DNA of 64,000 bases from UBA4416 sp035439445 (GCA_035439445.1 DAORKG010000001.1:62001-126000); one strand, 5' to 3'; shown: positions 1 through 9,059, counted from the first letter of the stretch. The notes: generated from the letters alone by a model not told the origin. Translations and numbers: made by a program.

Positions 1-64
1 GGAGTAAAATTTAAATAGCTTAGAAAGGTTGAAACAAAAGACGAATTATTCAATGCAAATAAAA

Positions 65-1030
65 TTAAAAATCAAAATCAGGACATTTAGCAACACTGTG
101 TTTACCCTTATCGTCTAACATATTTGTCATCATAGGTGTTAAACCCAACATAAACTCTACAGTATGAGGCGTAGCTGCTTTCATTTTATTGATACTATAA
201 TCATAAGCAAAACCGGCAGTTAAATTTTTCAAAAAACGTATTTGAAAAATCCCTGATACGAAATCTTTGTTTCTTAAGGTTACCCCAACACCAATGCGCT
301 TTTTAAAGTAAGCCATCAAATTACCTTCAATACTTGGAATGTTAATAAATGAGCTGTGGATGTTAATTGACGGTATCAATATCACACTATTTTCTAAAAC
401 AATTTTCCTACCTAATGATACATACAACTGTTGAACTAAGACTGATTTTGAACCAACCTGCTTGTTTCCTTGTGCCTGCCTGTTTTTATAAATTTGATGA
501 ATAGAAATATCTAAAAATGATTTTTTGTTATATAATCTTATTCCGGGAATAAAGTTTGGATACATTAAAAAGTAATTGGAGTATGAAGAGCCATAAACAG
601 GATCGTCTATAGAGATTCGTTTCCTATCAAAAGCCATATTTCTTACTCCGGCAAATATACCAAACGACATGGTTAGTCTTTTATTTAATGGCAAATGGAG
701 AGTATATGATAGATAATAATTTTCATTTCTAAATAACCCAACTTTCTCTCTGCCCATATATATTCCAATATTATGCCAACGTTTGTAGCTCCTCTGTGGT
801 TTTATAGTATAGTTTGCACTTAGAAAATTTGATGCCGGCGCATTTTCAAAACCAATCCATTGTTGTCTTCCTCCCAAAATAACTTCTAATCCTGAATTGA
901 TGTTAGAGCCAGCTGCTGCCGGATTATAGCCGTATTTATTAAAAGTATACTGAGTAAATTGCACGGTTTGTTGCGCAAATAATATTTGCGAAAGCAATAT
1001 AAACGAATATGTAAGTATTTTTCTCATCAT
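65..1030 (-). CDS. PorP/SprF family outer-membrane protein
   Basis: A 321-residue protein with an N-terminal signal peptide ending near FAQQ and the opening pattern of the PorP/SprF family (VQFTQYTFNKYGYNPAAAGS, then RQQWIGFENAP). Family members are predicted outer-membrane beta-barrels linked to type IX secretion; SprF-type members help export or anchor a partner cargo protein. Two ATG codons stand together at 1030 and 1027. The start overlaps the stop of the upstream type B cargo gene by 4 bases, so the two are probably co-translated and act as a pair. It is only distantly similar to the second PorP at 5389-6354, which belongs to the core operon. Family assignment is firm; the specific partner is inferred from context. 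Confidence 0.88.
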   Translation of the reverse strand: MMRKILTYSFILLSQILFAQQTVQFTQYTFNKYGYNPAAAGSNINSGLEVILGGRQQWIGFENAPASNFLSANYTIKPQRSYKRWHNIGIYMGREKVGLFRNENYYLSYTLHLPLNKRLTMSFGIFAGVRNMAFDRKRISIDDPVYGSSYSNYFLMYPNFIPGIRLYNKKSFLDISIHQIYKNRQAQGNKQVGSKSVLVQQLYVSLGRKIVLENSVILIPSINIHSSFINIPSIEGNLMAYFKKRIGVGVTLRNKDFVSGIFQIRFLKNLTAGFAYDYSINKMKAATPHTVEFMLGLTPMMTNMLDDKGKHSVAKCPDFDF

Positions 1031-1578
1031 CTTATAATACTTACATCTCCTTTAACTATATCGTTTTTATTAGATTTATCTAGATACAAAATGTAATAGT
1101 AAGTTGCATCGGGTAAAGGCAATAATAAACTTGAGGCATCCCAAGGTGTAAAACTACCTGATTGATGATGTACTAACTGTCCCCATCTGTTGTAAACATA
1201 CAAATCAAAATTTGGAAAATATTGAATCCTAGATATATCCCAGGTATCATTGTATCCATCACCGTTTGGTGTAAAATTGTTTTCTGGTACTGGTTTACAA
1301 ATTTCATTCTGAATTTTAAAATGTATAGTGGTATCTCTGTTTAATGCGTCTGTTACTGTTACTGAGTAAATTCCAACTTCTAATTGCTCTACCGAATTTG
1401 TAATAGCTCCAGTACTCCAAACAATTTGAACCGGTTGTGTCCCAGCTAAAACAGTTACAGACGCTTTTGCTAATTCACAAGGTTGCTCATTTTTTTCAAA
1501 AGATACTTTTAAGTCTTGACCTTGTAACTTCAAAACATTAAATGTGATTAAAATAAATATGTAGTTAAATAACTTCAC
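1027..1578 (-). CDS. Small secreted protein with T9SS type B (CHU_C) sorting domain
   Basis: A 183-residue protein with a signal peptide (residues about 1-20), a short Ig/SprB-repeat-like segment (about 30-90, with the pattern VWSTGA..GIYSVTVTDA), and a C-terminal gliding-associated CHU_C domain marked by FTPNGDGYNDTW and LYVYNRWGQLVH. CHU_C domains direct export through the type IX system and, by known precedent, type B cargo is often encoded beside a PorP/SprF protein, as here. Most such proteins are large adhesins, so this one is close to the minimum: signal, one repeat and the sorting domain. It overlaps its neighbours by 4 bases on both sides, which indicates a tight three-gene operon. 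Confidence 0.85.
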   Translation of the reverse strand: MKLFNYIFILITFNVLKLQGQDLKVSFEKNEQPCELAKASVTVLAGTQPVQIVWSTGAITNSVEQLEVGIYSVTVTDALNRDTTIHFKIQNEICKPVPENNFTPNGDGYNDTWDISRIQYFPNFDLYVYNRWGQLVHHQSGSFTPWDASSLLLPLPDATYYYILYLDKSNKNDIVKGDVSIIR

Positions 1579-2279
1579 TTACAAAAAATATGGATTAAAT
1601 CATTTGCTGCTTCTATACCTTCATTTTTAGCAGCTTGTACAGTTTCGCAGGCATTTGTTTTATCACCGTTTTGTGAATATACATACGCTAATGCAATGTA
1701 GGCTTCTGTGTAATGATGATCAAGTTCAATGGCTTTTTTATAATCTGAGATAGCGGCATTGTAATTTTCTGATAATTCGTTCCAGTAACCTCTGTTGTAA
1801 AATGCCAAAACATAATTTGGATTAATAGAAATACATTTATCTAAATCTTTGATAGCATTTGAGTAATCCTCTAAAAGCCCTTTTGCCAATGCCATGTTAT
1901 ATAAGGCTTTATCATGGTTTGGGTTAAATGTTATAACTTTATTAAAATAGGAAATTGCATCAGCATATTTGTCTTTTTTGGCCGACAATAATCCTTTTAA
2001 AAAGTAAACTTCGTAATAATTTGGATTAATTTGTTGCAGTTGTGTAATACTGATATTAGCTTCTTTCAATTGATTTAACTTAATCTGCGAATAAGCTTTT
2101 AAGTAGAGTAAACTATCAAAATGTATTTCTGAATTATTAATCGAATTAATTTCGTCGATGGTTAACTGATAATTTTTTGCTTGAAATGTTTCTTTTGCTT
2201 TTTGCACATGATTTTGAGAAAAACAAATACATGTTATCGCAATTAAATAAAGACTTAAATATGTTTTACAAGCTCTCAA
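1575..2279 (-). CDS. Secreted or periplasmic TPR protein
   Basis: A 234-residue protein with an N-terminal signal peptide (cleavage near CFSQN) followed by about five tetratricopeptide repeats; the clearest are AISYFNKVITFNPNHDKALY, AIKDLDKCISINPNYVLAFY and AISDYKKAIELDHHYTEAYI. TPR arrays are protein-protein scaffolds, and no catalytic motif is visible. It is the first gene of a three-gene minus-strand operon with the CHU_C protein and PorP/SprF, and its end overlaps the next start by 4 bases. A role in assembling or anchoring the cargo is only an inference. The start at 2279 gives a good signal peptide. Confidence 0.8.
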   Translation of the reverse strand: MRACKTYLSLYLIAITCICFSQNHVQKAKETFQAKNYQLTIDEINSINNSEIHFDSLLYLKAYSQIKLNQLKEANISITQLQQINPNYYEVYFLKGLLSAKKDKYADAISYFNKVITFNPNHDKALYNMALAKGLLEDYSNAIKDLDKCISINPNYVLAFYNRGYWNELSENYNAAISDYKKAIELDHHYTEAYIALAYVYSQNGDKTNACETVQAAKNEGIEAANDLIHIFCK

Positions 2280-2344
2280 CTAAAAATAAACTCAATCTAA
2301 ACTACTAAATGTTTTCTTAAACCAAAAAATAAAAATTTACCCTT

Positions 2345-4303
2345 TTAATTTTTCTCTACCCAGTCTCCGTTTTCTTTAATTAATTCAATCAATTCGTTAA
2401 CAGCATTATCACTCGGTACATTTTTTTTCACTACTTCTTTTCCTTTATATAGAGATATTTTTCCAACTCCCACACCTACATAGCCATAATCAGCATCTGC
2501 CATTTCACCCGGTCCGTTTACAATACAGCCCATGATACCAATTTTAATTCCCTTTAAATGATCGGTTTTCTCACGTATTTTTTGAGTTGTCTCTTGTAAA
2601 TCAAACAATGTTCTTCCACAACTTGGGCAAGAAATATATTCGGTTTTGCTAATACGTGTGCGTGTTGCCTGTAAAATACCAAAAGTTGTTGAGTTGCACA
2701 CTTGTGGTGAAGTACAGTTTTGTTGTTTAATCCAAGCGCCATCTCCCAAGCCATCCAATAATAATGCGCCAATTTCAGCTGATGATCCTAGTTGAAAATC
2801 TTGCTCAGTAATATCTTTATAGTTTCGTTTTATAATAACTGGAATAGTTATTCCGTTTTCGGATAACGAAACAAATAGGCGTCTTAATTCTTGCATCGCA
2901 TTAGGATTAAAACTGTCTGCAATTAAAACAACATTTGAAACATTTTTTATTTTCGATAAAAAATCTTGATTGATAACATCTTTAGTAATCGCAACAAAAT
3001 TTAATTCTTCATGTGTTTTCTCACTCTTAAAAAATTCCTCTCCGCAAAATAATGGATATTGTCTAACAGGATTCTTAATATTCTTCCATGCCTCAGAATT
3101 ATATATAATCCCTAATGTTCCGGGAATTTCAAAATTAATGATATTATCACCCACATACACATAATCGCAAGCCATGTCATTAATATTCCATTTATCCATC
3201 GGTACAGAATAGTTATAACCCACAGAGAAAAAAGTAGCAGGACTAATCGTTTCTCGTGCACTAAAATCTGCGATAACTCGCGGTACGTTATGTCCTCCAA
3301 TATTTAAAACTGATAGAGATTCTCTTCTTTGGTAATCGTAGGGATTATAGGATAATTTAATTTTTTCGTTTTCTGTTTCAAGTGGCTGTATAGCCTGATG
3401 TAAACTTATTTTTTCTTTACTATATCTATCTACTAATGCTTTTGCTACCGGAATTTCAAATTCAGGATCCTCTGTTAAGGATACACGAACCGTATCTCCT
3501 AATCCATCTTCTAATAATGCGCCAATTCCAACTGCCGATTTAATTCTTCCGTCCTCGCCATCACCTGCTTCTGTTACACCTAAGTGTAATGGATAATTAC
3601 GATTTGTTTCAATCATTTTTTGAACTAACAGTCTGTATGCTTGTACCATTACTTGAGTGTTACTAGCTTTCATTGAAATTACAATGTTATGGTAATTTTC
3701 ATCTTCACAAATACGCAAAAACTCAAAAGCTGATTCAACCATTCCAAGCGGTGTATCGCCATATCTGCTCAAAATTCTATCGCTTAATGAACCGTGATTA
3801 GTTCCAATACGCATAGCAGTTCCATACTCTTTGCAAATTTTTACCAAAGGAGTAAATCGTTGTCTGATTCTATCCAATTCTTGTTCATAAGCAGAGTCTG
3901 TATATTCAATTTCTTCAAATTTTTTCTTATCAGCATAGTTACCTGGATTTACTCTCACTTTTTCAATTACTCTAGCAGCAAATTCTGCTGCGTTGGGTGT
4001 AAAATGAATGTCTGCTACCAGCGGTGTATGGTAACCAGCGGCCACTAATTCTTTTTTTATAACCTCCAAATTTTTTGCTTCATTAATGCTGGGAGCTGTA
4101 ATACGAACTAATTCACATCCTGCTTCAATCATACGAATACTCTGAGCCACTGTGGCCTTGGTGTCCATTGTGTCAGTGGTTGTCATGCTTTGCACTCTGA
4201 TAGGATTATTCCCTCCAATTCCTACGTCGCCACATTTTACTTCGCGTGTTATAAAGCGTTTATATTCGGTTAAAGAGTTGCTATATGGTAAGTATAATTT
4301 CAT
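2345..4303 (-). CDS. ispG: 4-hydroxy-3-methylbut-2-en-1-yl diphosphate synthase (IspG/GcpE), long form
   Basis: IspG catalyses the penultimate step of the MEP isoprenoid pathway, converting ME-cPP to HMBPP with a [4Fe-4S] cluster. The N-terminal TIM barrel is clear (VGGNNPIRVQSMTTTDT, VRITAP, ADIHF, RVNPGNYADK), and the C-terminal cluster domain carries CPSCGRTLFD and GIMGCIVNGPGEMADAD. The roughly 652-residue length exceeds the approximately 370 of E. coli because of a large middle insertion, which is typical of Bacteroidota and plants. I chose ATG at 4303 (MKLYLPYSNSLTEYKRF); a TTG at 4330 is in frame but adds only nine unconserved residues. Its products feed the carotenoid genes at 44.7-49.3 kb. 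Confidence 0.95.
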   Translation of the reverse strand: MKLYLPYSNSLTEYKRFITREVKCGDVGIGGNNPIRVQSMTTTDTMDTKATVAQSIRMIEAGCELVRITAPSINEAKNLEVIKKELVAAGYHTPLVADIHFTPNAAEFAARVIEKVRVNPGNYADKKKFEEIEYTDSAYEQELDRIRQRFTPLVKICKEYGTAMRIGTNHGSLSDRILSRYGDTPLGMVESAFEFLRICEDENYHNIVISMKASNTQVMVQAYRLLVQKMIETNRNYPLHLGVTEAGDGEDGRIKSAVGIGALLEDGLGDTVRVSLTEDPEFEIPVAKALVDRYSKEKISLHQAIQPLETENEKIKLSYNPYDYQRRESLSVLNIGGHNVPRVIADFSARETISPATFFSVGYNYSVPMDKWNINDMACDYVYVGDNIINFEIPGTLGIIYNSEAWKNIKNPVRQYPLFCGEEFFKSEKTHEELNFVAITKDVINQDFLSKIKNVSNVVLIADSFNPNAMQELRRLFVSLSENGITIPVIIKRNYKDITEQDFQLGSSAEIGALLLDGLGDGAWIKQQNCTSPQVCNSTTFGILQATRTRISKTEYISCPSCGRTLFDLQETTQKIREKTDHLKGIKIGIMGCIVNGPGEMADADYGYVGVGVGKISLYKGKEVVKKNVPSDNAVNELIELIKENGDWVEKN

Positions 4304-4348
4304 GTTGCTTTTGTTGTTTTCTACTTTCAATAAAGTTGAAGAAAAGGA

Positions 4349-5098
4349 TTAAAATATTTTATACAATATTGGTTTACTCGGACTGGCATCGTTTTCAAAA
4401 CTTGCTATTTGCAGATTCAAAATATATGTACCATCATTTATTTCGTTTGGAACATAAATAAATTCCGTAATCGTTTTATGAAATTGAGTATTACTTGGAT
4501 ATTGCCAAAAAGCATGATGAGCAAGCAATTTACCTTCATCATTTTCTCTATCAATAGATGGCATATCAATTAATAAATGCTGCACTCCAATTTCATTCAA
4601 AAACAAAATCCCTTCTTCTAAAATGTAAGGAGGATTTGTGTTTGAATATTGCATCGTTAATTTGTTTAAACCATTAGATAATGTTCGGATAACGATAGCT
4701 TCAGGTTTTGTGTTACCTAAAACAATTTCTAATTGTTTTTTTGTTATAATAAAATCACCATTCTCCAGTTGTGTTGGAAGTATGGTAACAACTTCTGCTA
4801 AAAACATAAATTGTTTTAAGCATTGATTAATCGTTACAAATTCTTTACTGATGTGCCCTACACACTCTGTGTGGGTTCCATTTCCATGCGGATTAAAAGT
4901 GATGTTTCTAAAATTTACTGACCCGCCCTTACTTACATCACCAATCCAGGTTCCGTTAATTACCGGTTCCAATTTCATTGATTCTACATACCATGCACTT
5001 ACACAATTTTTATCAGAACTCAAGGGAATTGAAATGTCAATTGGTTGAAATAAATCAATTTTATAATCTTTCCCTTTGTGAAATATGGATGCAATCAT
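4349..5098 (-). CDS. Cyclase family protein (kynurenine formamidase-like metal hydrolase)
   Basis: A 249-residue cytoplasmic protein of the putative cyclase/arylformamidase family. The metal-binding signature is recognisable as NPHGNGTHTECVGH, close to the family pattern H-x-GTH-x-D-x3-H but with Glu where Asp is usual. The LLIDMPSIDRENDEG region and the following HHAFW match the second half of the family fold. Such enzymes hydrolyse amides or lactones; the substrate cannot be told from the sequence and no tryptophan-degradation genes are nearby. It lies 45 bases upstream of ispG on the same strand, so the two may share a transcript. Confidence 0.75.
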   Translation of the reverse strand: MIASIFHKGKDYKIDLFQPIDISIPLSSDKNCVSAWYVESMKLEPVINGTWIGDVSKGGSVNFRNITFNPHGNGTHTECVGHISKEFVTINQCLKQFMFLAEVVTILPTQLENGDFIITKKQLEIVLGNTKPEAIVIRTLSNGLNKLTMQYSNTNPPYILEEGILFLNEIGVQHLLIDMPSIDRENDEGKLLAHHAFWQYPSNTQFHKTITEFIYVPNEINDGTYILNLQIASFENDASPSKPILYKIF

Positions 5099-5388
5099 GA
5101 TATTGGATTTTGATAGACTTGCTAAAAGTACAAACAGTTTCTATTTTTGTTTGAATTTGTTTTAAAATAGTTCATTTTTTGATTTTTGTTGATTTTTTGG
5201 TTTTCTAGAATCTCTACAAAATTGGGTTTGAAATTTTAGACAAATGCTTAAATCTGTATTTTTTCTGTAAAAAAATGCTTTTTAACAAAAAAAAGTTCAA
5301 AAAGTTTGATTTTTAATAAATATGCTTTAACTTAGTCCCCTAGGTATATTAACCATACTTAACAAAATTTATAAAAAATTGGTATAAC

Positions 5389-6354
5389 ATGAAGAAAATT
5401 TTTACCACCCTAACTGTTGCATTAGCAGCAATTACTAGCGTTTCATTCGCTCAGCAAGATCCTCAATTCACTCAGTTTATGCATAATAAATTGATTTACA
5501 ATCCGGGATATGCTGGTACAAGTGAGGCTATTTGTGCAAACGTATTGTATCGTCAACAGTGGGTTAATTTCCCTGGCGCACCTAAAACCGGCTTATTGAG
5601 TTTTGATATGCCTATTGGAGCTTTACCTCTAGCTGTGGGTGTTAACGTAATGAGCGACCAAATCGGTTTTGCTAAAACTACTTTTGCTCGTGTGGCTGTT
5701 GCATGGAATTATCGTCCAGGTGGTGGTCCTGGTGTGTTAGGTATAGGTATTGATGGTGGTATTTTACAACAATCTTTCAACGGAACATGGATTACTCCTG
5801 ATTCTGGTCCTGATGCGTCAATTCCTGGATATACTTACTCTTTATCAACTAACCCAAACTTAAACAAGTTAACTTATGATTTAGGTTTTGGTGCATATTA
5901 TACAATAGCTAATAAAATGTATGTGGGTATTTCTTCAACTCACTTAGCAGCTCAAGATATTAAAGTTAGTTCTGATGTTAAATATGCTTTAGCCCGTCAC
6001 TATTATATTGTTGGTGGTTATACATTTGATTTAACTCCTGAGCATGCTATCCAGCCAAATATTAAAGTAAAATCTGACGCAGCTTCAACTCAGTTAGATG
6101 TTAACTTAACTTATATCTGGAATAAAACATTATCAGTTGGTGTTTCTTACCGTATGCAAGATGCGATTGCTCCTATGATTGGATACAGATTCTTAAAAGA
6201 TAAAAGTTTAAGAGTTGGATATTCTTATGATTTAACTACTTCTAAAATTAAAGGTTATAGTTCTGGTACTCATGAGATTAGCGCAGGTTACTGCTTTAAT
6301 GTGAAGAAACCTAAGAAAGTTTCTTCTTACCAAAATGCAAGATTTTTAGATTAA
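5389..6354 (+). CDS. porP: PorP/SprF family T9SS outer-membrane protein
   Basis: A 321-residue protein with a signal peptide ending at FAQQDP and the family opening QFTQFMHNKLIYNPGYAGTS, then YRQQWVNFPGAPKT. It is a predicted outer-membrane beta-barrel; PorP is essential for type IX secretion in Porphyromonas gingivalis, where the same order porP-porK-porL-porM-porN is found. Its place directly before gldKLMN supports the PorP role rather than a cargo-specific SprF role. The 290-base gap upstream (5099-5388) is very AT-rich, separates it from the divergent cyclase gene and must contain the operon promoter, but I could not place a confident -33/-7 pair there. Confidence 0.9.
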   Translation: MKKIFTTLTVALAAITSVSFAQQDPQFTQFMHNKLIYNPGYAGTSEAICANVLYRQQWVNFPGAPKTGLLSFDMPIGALPLAVGVNVMSDQIGFAKTTFARVAVAWNYRPGGGPGVLGIGIDGGILQQSFNGTWITPDSGPDASIPGYTYSLSTNPNLNKLTYDLGFGAYYTIANKMYVGISSTHLAAQDIKVSSDVKYALARHYYIVGGYTFDLTPEHAIQPNIKVKSDAASTQLDVNLTYIWNKTLSVGVSYRMQDAIAPMIGYRFLKDKSLRVGYSYDLTTSKIKGYSSGTHEISAGYCFNVKKPKKVSSYQNARFLD

Positions 6355-6393
6355 TTTGTAACCTTTTAAAAAAAAGACCGTTTAAGTCCCTTA

Positions 6394-6458
6394 CAATCTT
6401 TATTTTCCAATGTTCATAACTTGTTAATAAAGCAAGGTGTAACTAAAAATAAAGATTG
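6394..6458 (+). repeat. 13-bp inverted repeat between porP and gldK
   Basis: The arms CAATCTTTATTTT (6394-6406) and AAAATAAAGATTG (6446-6458) are perfectly complementary and enclose a 39-base loop, which itself holds a short CTTG/CAAG pairing. There is no T-run after it in the plus direction, so it looks more like an mRNA-processing or stability structure than a terminator. It sits in the 180-base gap between porP and gldK and could allow different levels of the two products. Confidence 0.55.
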
Positions 6459-6534
6459 GGATTATAAACAACAAGAAAGCAAAATGAAATCCATTACAAA
6501 AATTTCATTAGCTTAAAAACTAAACAAAAGCACT

Positions 6535-8067
6535 ATGAAAAAACTGATTGTATTAGCTTCGTTCATTGCCGTTGTTACAGGTTGTAACAAAAAGGCAGGT
6601 GAGTTAGTCGGAGTTGCGGGTAGAGAGCAATGGTTCCAGCCGGATCCATTTGGTACCTTGTACATCCCAATGGGTAGTTACCATATGGGGCCTAGCGACG
6701 AAGAAATCACTATGGCACATACAGCTAAATCTAAAATGGTTTCTGTTCAAGCATTTTACATTGATGACTCTGAAATTTCAAATAACGAGTATCGTCAGTT
6801 TGTGTATTGGGTTCGTGATTCAATTGCTCGTAAATTATTAGCTTTTGGTTCTGGTCCTGATGCAGAAGCATTCCAAATCCCTCAAGAGGATTTCTTAGGA
6901 ATGTGGCCTGTATATAAAGGTGATAATAATTTACAAGATCCATATATTAACTGGGATGAGAAAATTAAATGGGATAGTGATGATGAGGATTACCGCTTAG
7001 ATTTACAACCATTATATTTACCTGAAGGAGAGCGTTTCTATAACAGAAAAGAAATCGATGCTCGTAAATTAAACTATGAATATTATAGAATTGATATTCG
7101 TTTAGCAGCTTCTAAATCTAATCGTTTTGTACCTCAAAAATCTTTAGATATTCAAGATGCTTCTCATGAGTACAAAAAAGCTGAATATATTAATGGTGTT
7201 CACTTAAATGATGGTCAAAACGGAACTCCAGGACAACCTTCTACAGCAGTTGGCGATCCTGGAAAAGATCCAAAAACATTAGGTACTTATAATGTTGAAG
7301 ATCAAGTTTCTGTTGGACAAGGAAATTATGTACCTCGTGAGCGTAAAGGAGTTGATCGTTCAGTGTTTATTATCAAAGATGTAATTAATGTATATCCTGA
7401 TACATTAGCTTGGGTACATGATTTCACATACTCTTTCAATGAACCTATGACTAATATGTATTTCTGGCATCCGGCTTATGATGATTATCCGGTAGTTGGT
7501 ATTACTTGGAAACAAGCACGTGCATTCAGTATTTGGCGTTCTAACTTATTAAACAACTACTTAATTGGTAATGGTATGACAATCGTAAACGATTTCCGTT
7601 TACCAACTGAATCTGAGTGGGAATATGCAGCTCGTGGTGGTAATGATTTATCTCCATATCCTTGGGGTGGTCCTTATATCCGTAATGCAAGAGGATGTTT
7701 CTTAGGAAACTTTAAACCAATGAGAGGTTCTTATATTGATGATGGTGGGTTCCACTCTGTATATATTTACTCTTATAACCCTAATGATTATGGTTTATAT
7801 TGTATGGCTGGAAACGTAGCAGAATGGACAAGTAATGCATTTGATGAGTCAGCTTATGATTTCGCACATGACTTAAACCCAGATTACGTTTATGAAGCAC
7901 AAGATAAAGATGCAAACGTATTAAAACGTAAAGTAATTCGTGGAGGTTCTTGGAAAGATGTAGGTTATTATTTACAAGTAAGTTCTAGAACTTATGAATA
8001 TCAAGATACTGCTAAATCATATATTGGTTTCCGTAATGTAATGACTTATTTAGGTCGTTCAAAATGA
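6535..8067 (+). CDS. gldK: T9SS ring lipoprotein GldK/PorK
   Basis: A 510-residue lipoprotein with a type II signal peptide (lipobox VTGC, Cys about residue 17). The mature part has the formylglycine-generating-enzyme/sulfatase-modifying fold: GTLYIPMGSYHMGPSDEE near the start, IDDSEISNNEYRQFV, and at the C-terminal end FRLPTESEWEYAARGG, GLYCMAGNVAEWTS, VIRGGSWKD and IGFRNV. GldK/PorK forms, with GldN/PorN, the large periplasmic ring attached to the outer membrane in the type IX system. About 200 residues between the two fold halves are specific to GldK. It is the first gene of the gldKLMN block. Confidence 0.95.
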   Translation: MKKLIVLASFIAVVTGCNKKAGELVGVAGREQWFQPDPFGTLYIPMGSYHMGPSDEEITMAHTAKSKMVSVQAFYIDDSEISNNEYRQFVYWVRDSIARKLLAFGSGPDAEAFQIPQEDFLGMWPVYKGDNNLQDPYINWDEKIKWDSDDEDYRLDLQPLYLPEGERFYNRKEIDARKLNYEYYRIDIRLAASKSNRFVPQKSLDIQDASHEYKKAEYINGVHLNDGQNGTPGQPSTAVGDPGKDPKTLGTYNVEDQVSVGQGNYVPRERKGVDRSVFIIKDVINVYPDTLAWVHDFTYSFNEPMTNMYFWHPAYDDYPVVGITWKQARAFSIWRSNLLNNYLIGNGMTIVNDFRLPTESEWEYAARGGNDLSPYPWGGPYIRNARGCFLGNFKPMRGSYIDDGGFHSVYIYSYNPNDYGLYCMAGNVAEWTSNAFDESAYDFAHDLNPDYVYEAQDKDANVLKRKVIRGGSWKDVGYYLQVSSRTYEYQDTAKSYIGFRNVMTYLGRSK

Positions 8068-8091
8068 GACGAAATCTAGTAGACAAAGTTG

Positions 8092-8159
8092 AAAAACACA
8101 AACACAACAAAATAAATACAACCAAAAAACAAAACAATCACTAACTAAACAAAAACAAA
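8092..8159 (+). promoter_or_regulatory. G-free A/C-rich leader before gldL
   Basis: This 68-base stretch between gldK and gldL contains no G and very few T, being made almost wholly of A and C (runs such as AACACAACAAAA). It ends five bases before the gldL ATG. It cannot form stable secondary structure. Bacteroidota seldom use Shine-Dalgarno pairing and favour A-rich unstructured leaders, so this may raise gldL translation. No ribosome-binding purine run is seen. Confidence 0.45.
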
Positions 8160-8164
8160 GAGCT

Positions 8165-8965
8165 ATGAGCAAACTTCCTAAAGTAACCGGTTTTAAAAAG
8201 TATTTACACTTAGCATCATGCTTTGGTGCAGCTATCGTAATCGTTGGAGCATTATTTAAAATCATGCACTGGCCAGGTGCTTCTGCTGCCTTAATTGGTG
8301 GTCTTGGTACTGAGGCGATTCTATTCTGTTTATTCGCATTAGATATTCCACATGAAGAATATGATTGGACATTAGCATACCCTGAATTAGGTGGCATGGG
8401 TGGTCATGAAGAAGATTCACATAAAGTAGAAAGCGGTTTACCGGTTTCTGCACAATTAGATGCAATGTTAGCTGAGGCTAAAATTGGACCTGAATTAATT
8501 GAAAGCTTAGGTTCTGGTATGCGTTCTTTAAGCGATAGCGCTAGTAAAATTGGCGATATTAGTAATGCAACTGTTGCTACTAATGAATACGTTGATAGCG
8601 TGAAGTCTGCTTCTAAAAATGTTGCTCACTTAGCTGATACATATAGCAAAGCTGCAGATTCAATTGCTAGTTTAGCAGAATCTAATGAGTCTGGTTCTTC
8701 AATTGGTAGCTCTTTAAATAGTGTTGCTAAAAATTTATCAGCATTAAATGCTACTTATGAATTACAATTACAAGGTTCTCGTACTCACTTAGAGGCTACT
8801 GAGAAATTCTATGATGGTTTAGCAGACTTAATGAAAAATTTACATGATTCAGTTGACGATACTAAGAAATATCGTGCTGAGATGGCTCAATTATCTACTA
8901 ATTTAACTGCCCTTAATACTATTTATGGTAATATGTTAGGTGCAATGAACTTTAACAAACAGTAA
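8165..8965 (+). CDS. gldL: T9SS motor protein GldL/PorL
   Basis: A 266-residue inner-membrane protein with two transmembrane helices near the N-terminus (about 17-34 and 41-60) and a long cytoplasmic helical tail. GldL forms a pentamer around a GldM dimer and makes up the proton-driven motor that powers type IX secretion and gliding. Polar residues within or beside the helices (Lys32, His35, Glu50) are the kind reported as critical in F. johnsoniae GldL. The tail is rich in Ser, Ala and Asn and appears coiled-coil. It is followed by a perfect 14-bp hairpin before gldM. Confidence 0.95.
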   Translation: MSKLPKVTGFKKYLHLASCFGAAIVIVGALFKIMHWPGASAALIGGLGTEAILFCLFALDIPHEEYDWTLAYPELGGMGGHEEDSHKVESGLPVSAQLDAMLAEAKIGPELIESLGSGMRSLSDSASKIGDISNATVATNEYVDSVKSASKNVAHLADTYSKAADSIASLAESNESGSSIGSSLNSVAKNLSALNATYELQLQGSRTHLEATEKFYDGLADLMKNLHDSVDDTKKYRAEMAQLSTNLTALNTIYGNMLGAMNFNKQ

Positions 8966-8984
8966 ATAAATCCACTAATATTAT

Positions 8985-9016
8985 AAAATAATGGAAGAAA
9001 ACTCTTCCATTATTTT
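8985..9016 (+). terminator. Terminator-like hairpin between gldL and gldM
   Basis: Left arm AAAATAATGGAAGA (8985-8998), loop AAAC, and right arm TCTTCCATTATTTT (9003-9016) give a perfect 14-bp stem ending in a T-run. It lies 19 bases after the gldL stop and 43 bases before the gldM start, inside what must be a single operon. It probably acts as a partial terminator or RNA-processing site. The stem is AT-rich, so termination strength is uncertain. Confidence 0.65.
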
Positions 9017-9059
9017 ACTATAAAATCATTAAATTTTAATCTAAAAAAACTATAAGAAT

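Noticed and set aside
4304..4330. TTG start nine codons upstream of ispG
   Set aside because: The extra residues are not conserved and ATG 4303 begins the usual family N-terminus.
8059..8397. 112-codon minus-strand frame opposite the start of gldL
   Set aside because: It lies antisense to gldL and its G-free leader; the low-complexity C-terminal part comes from the A/C-rich tract.
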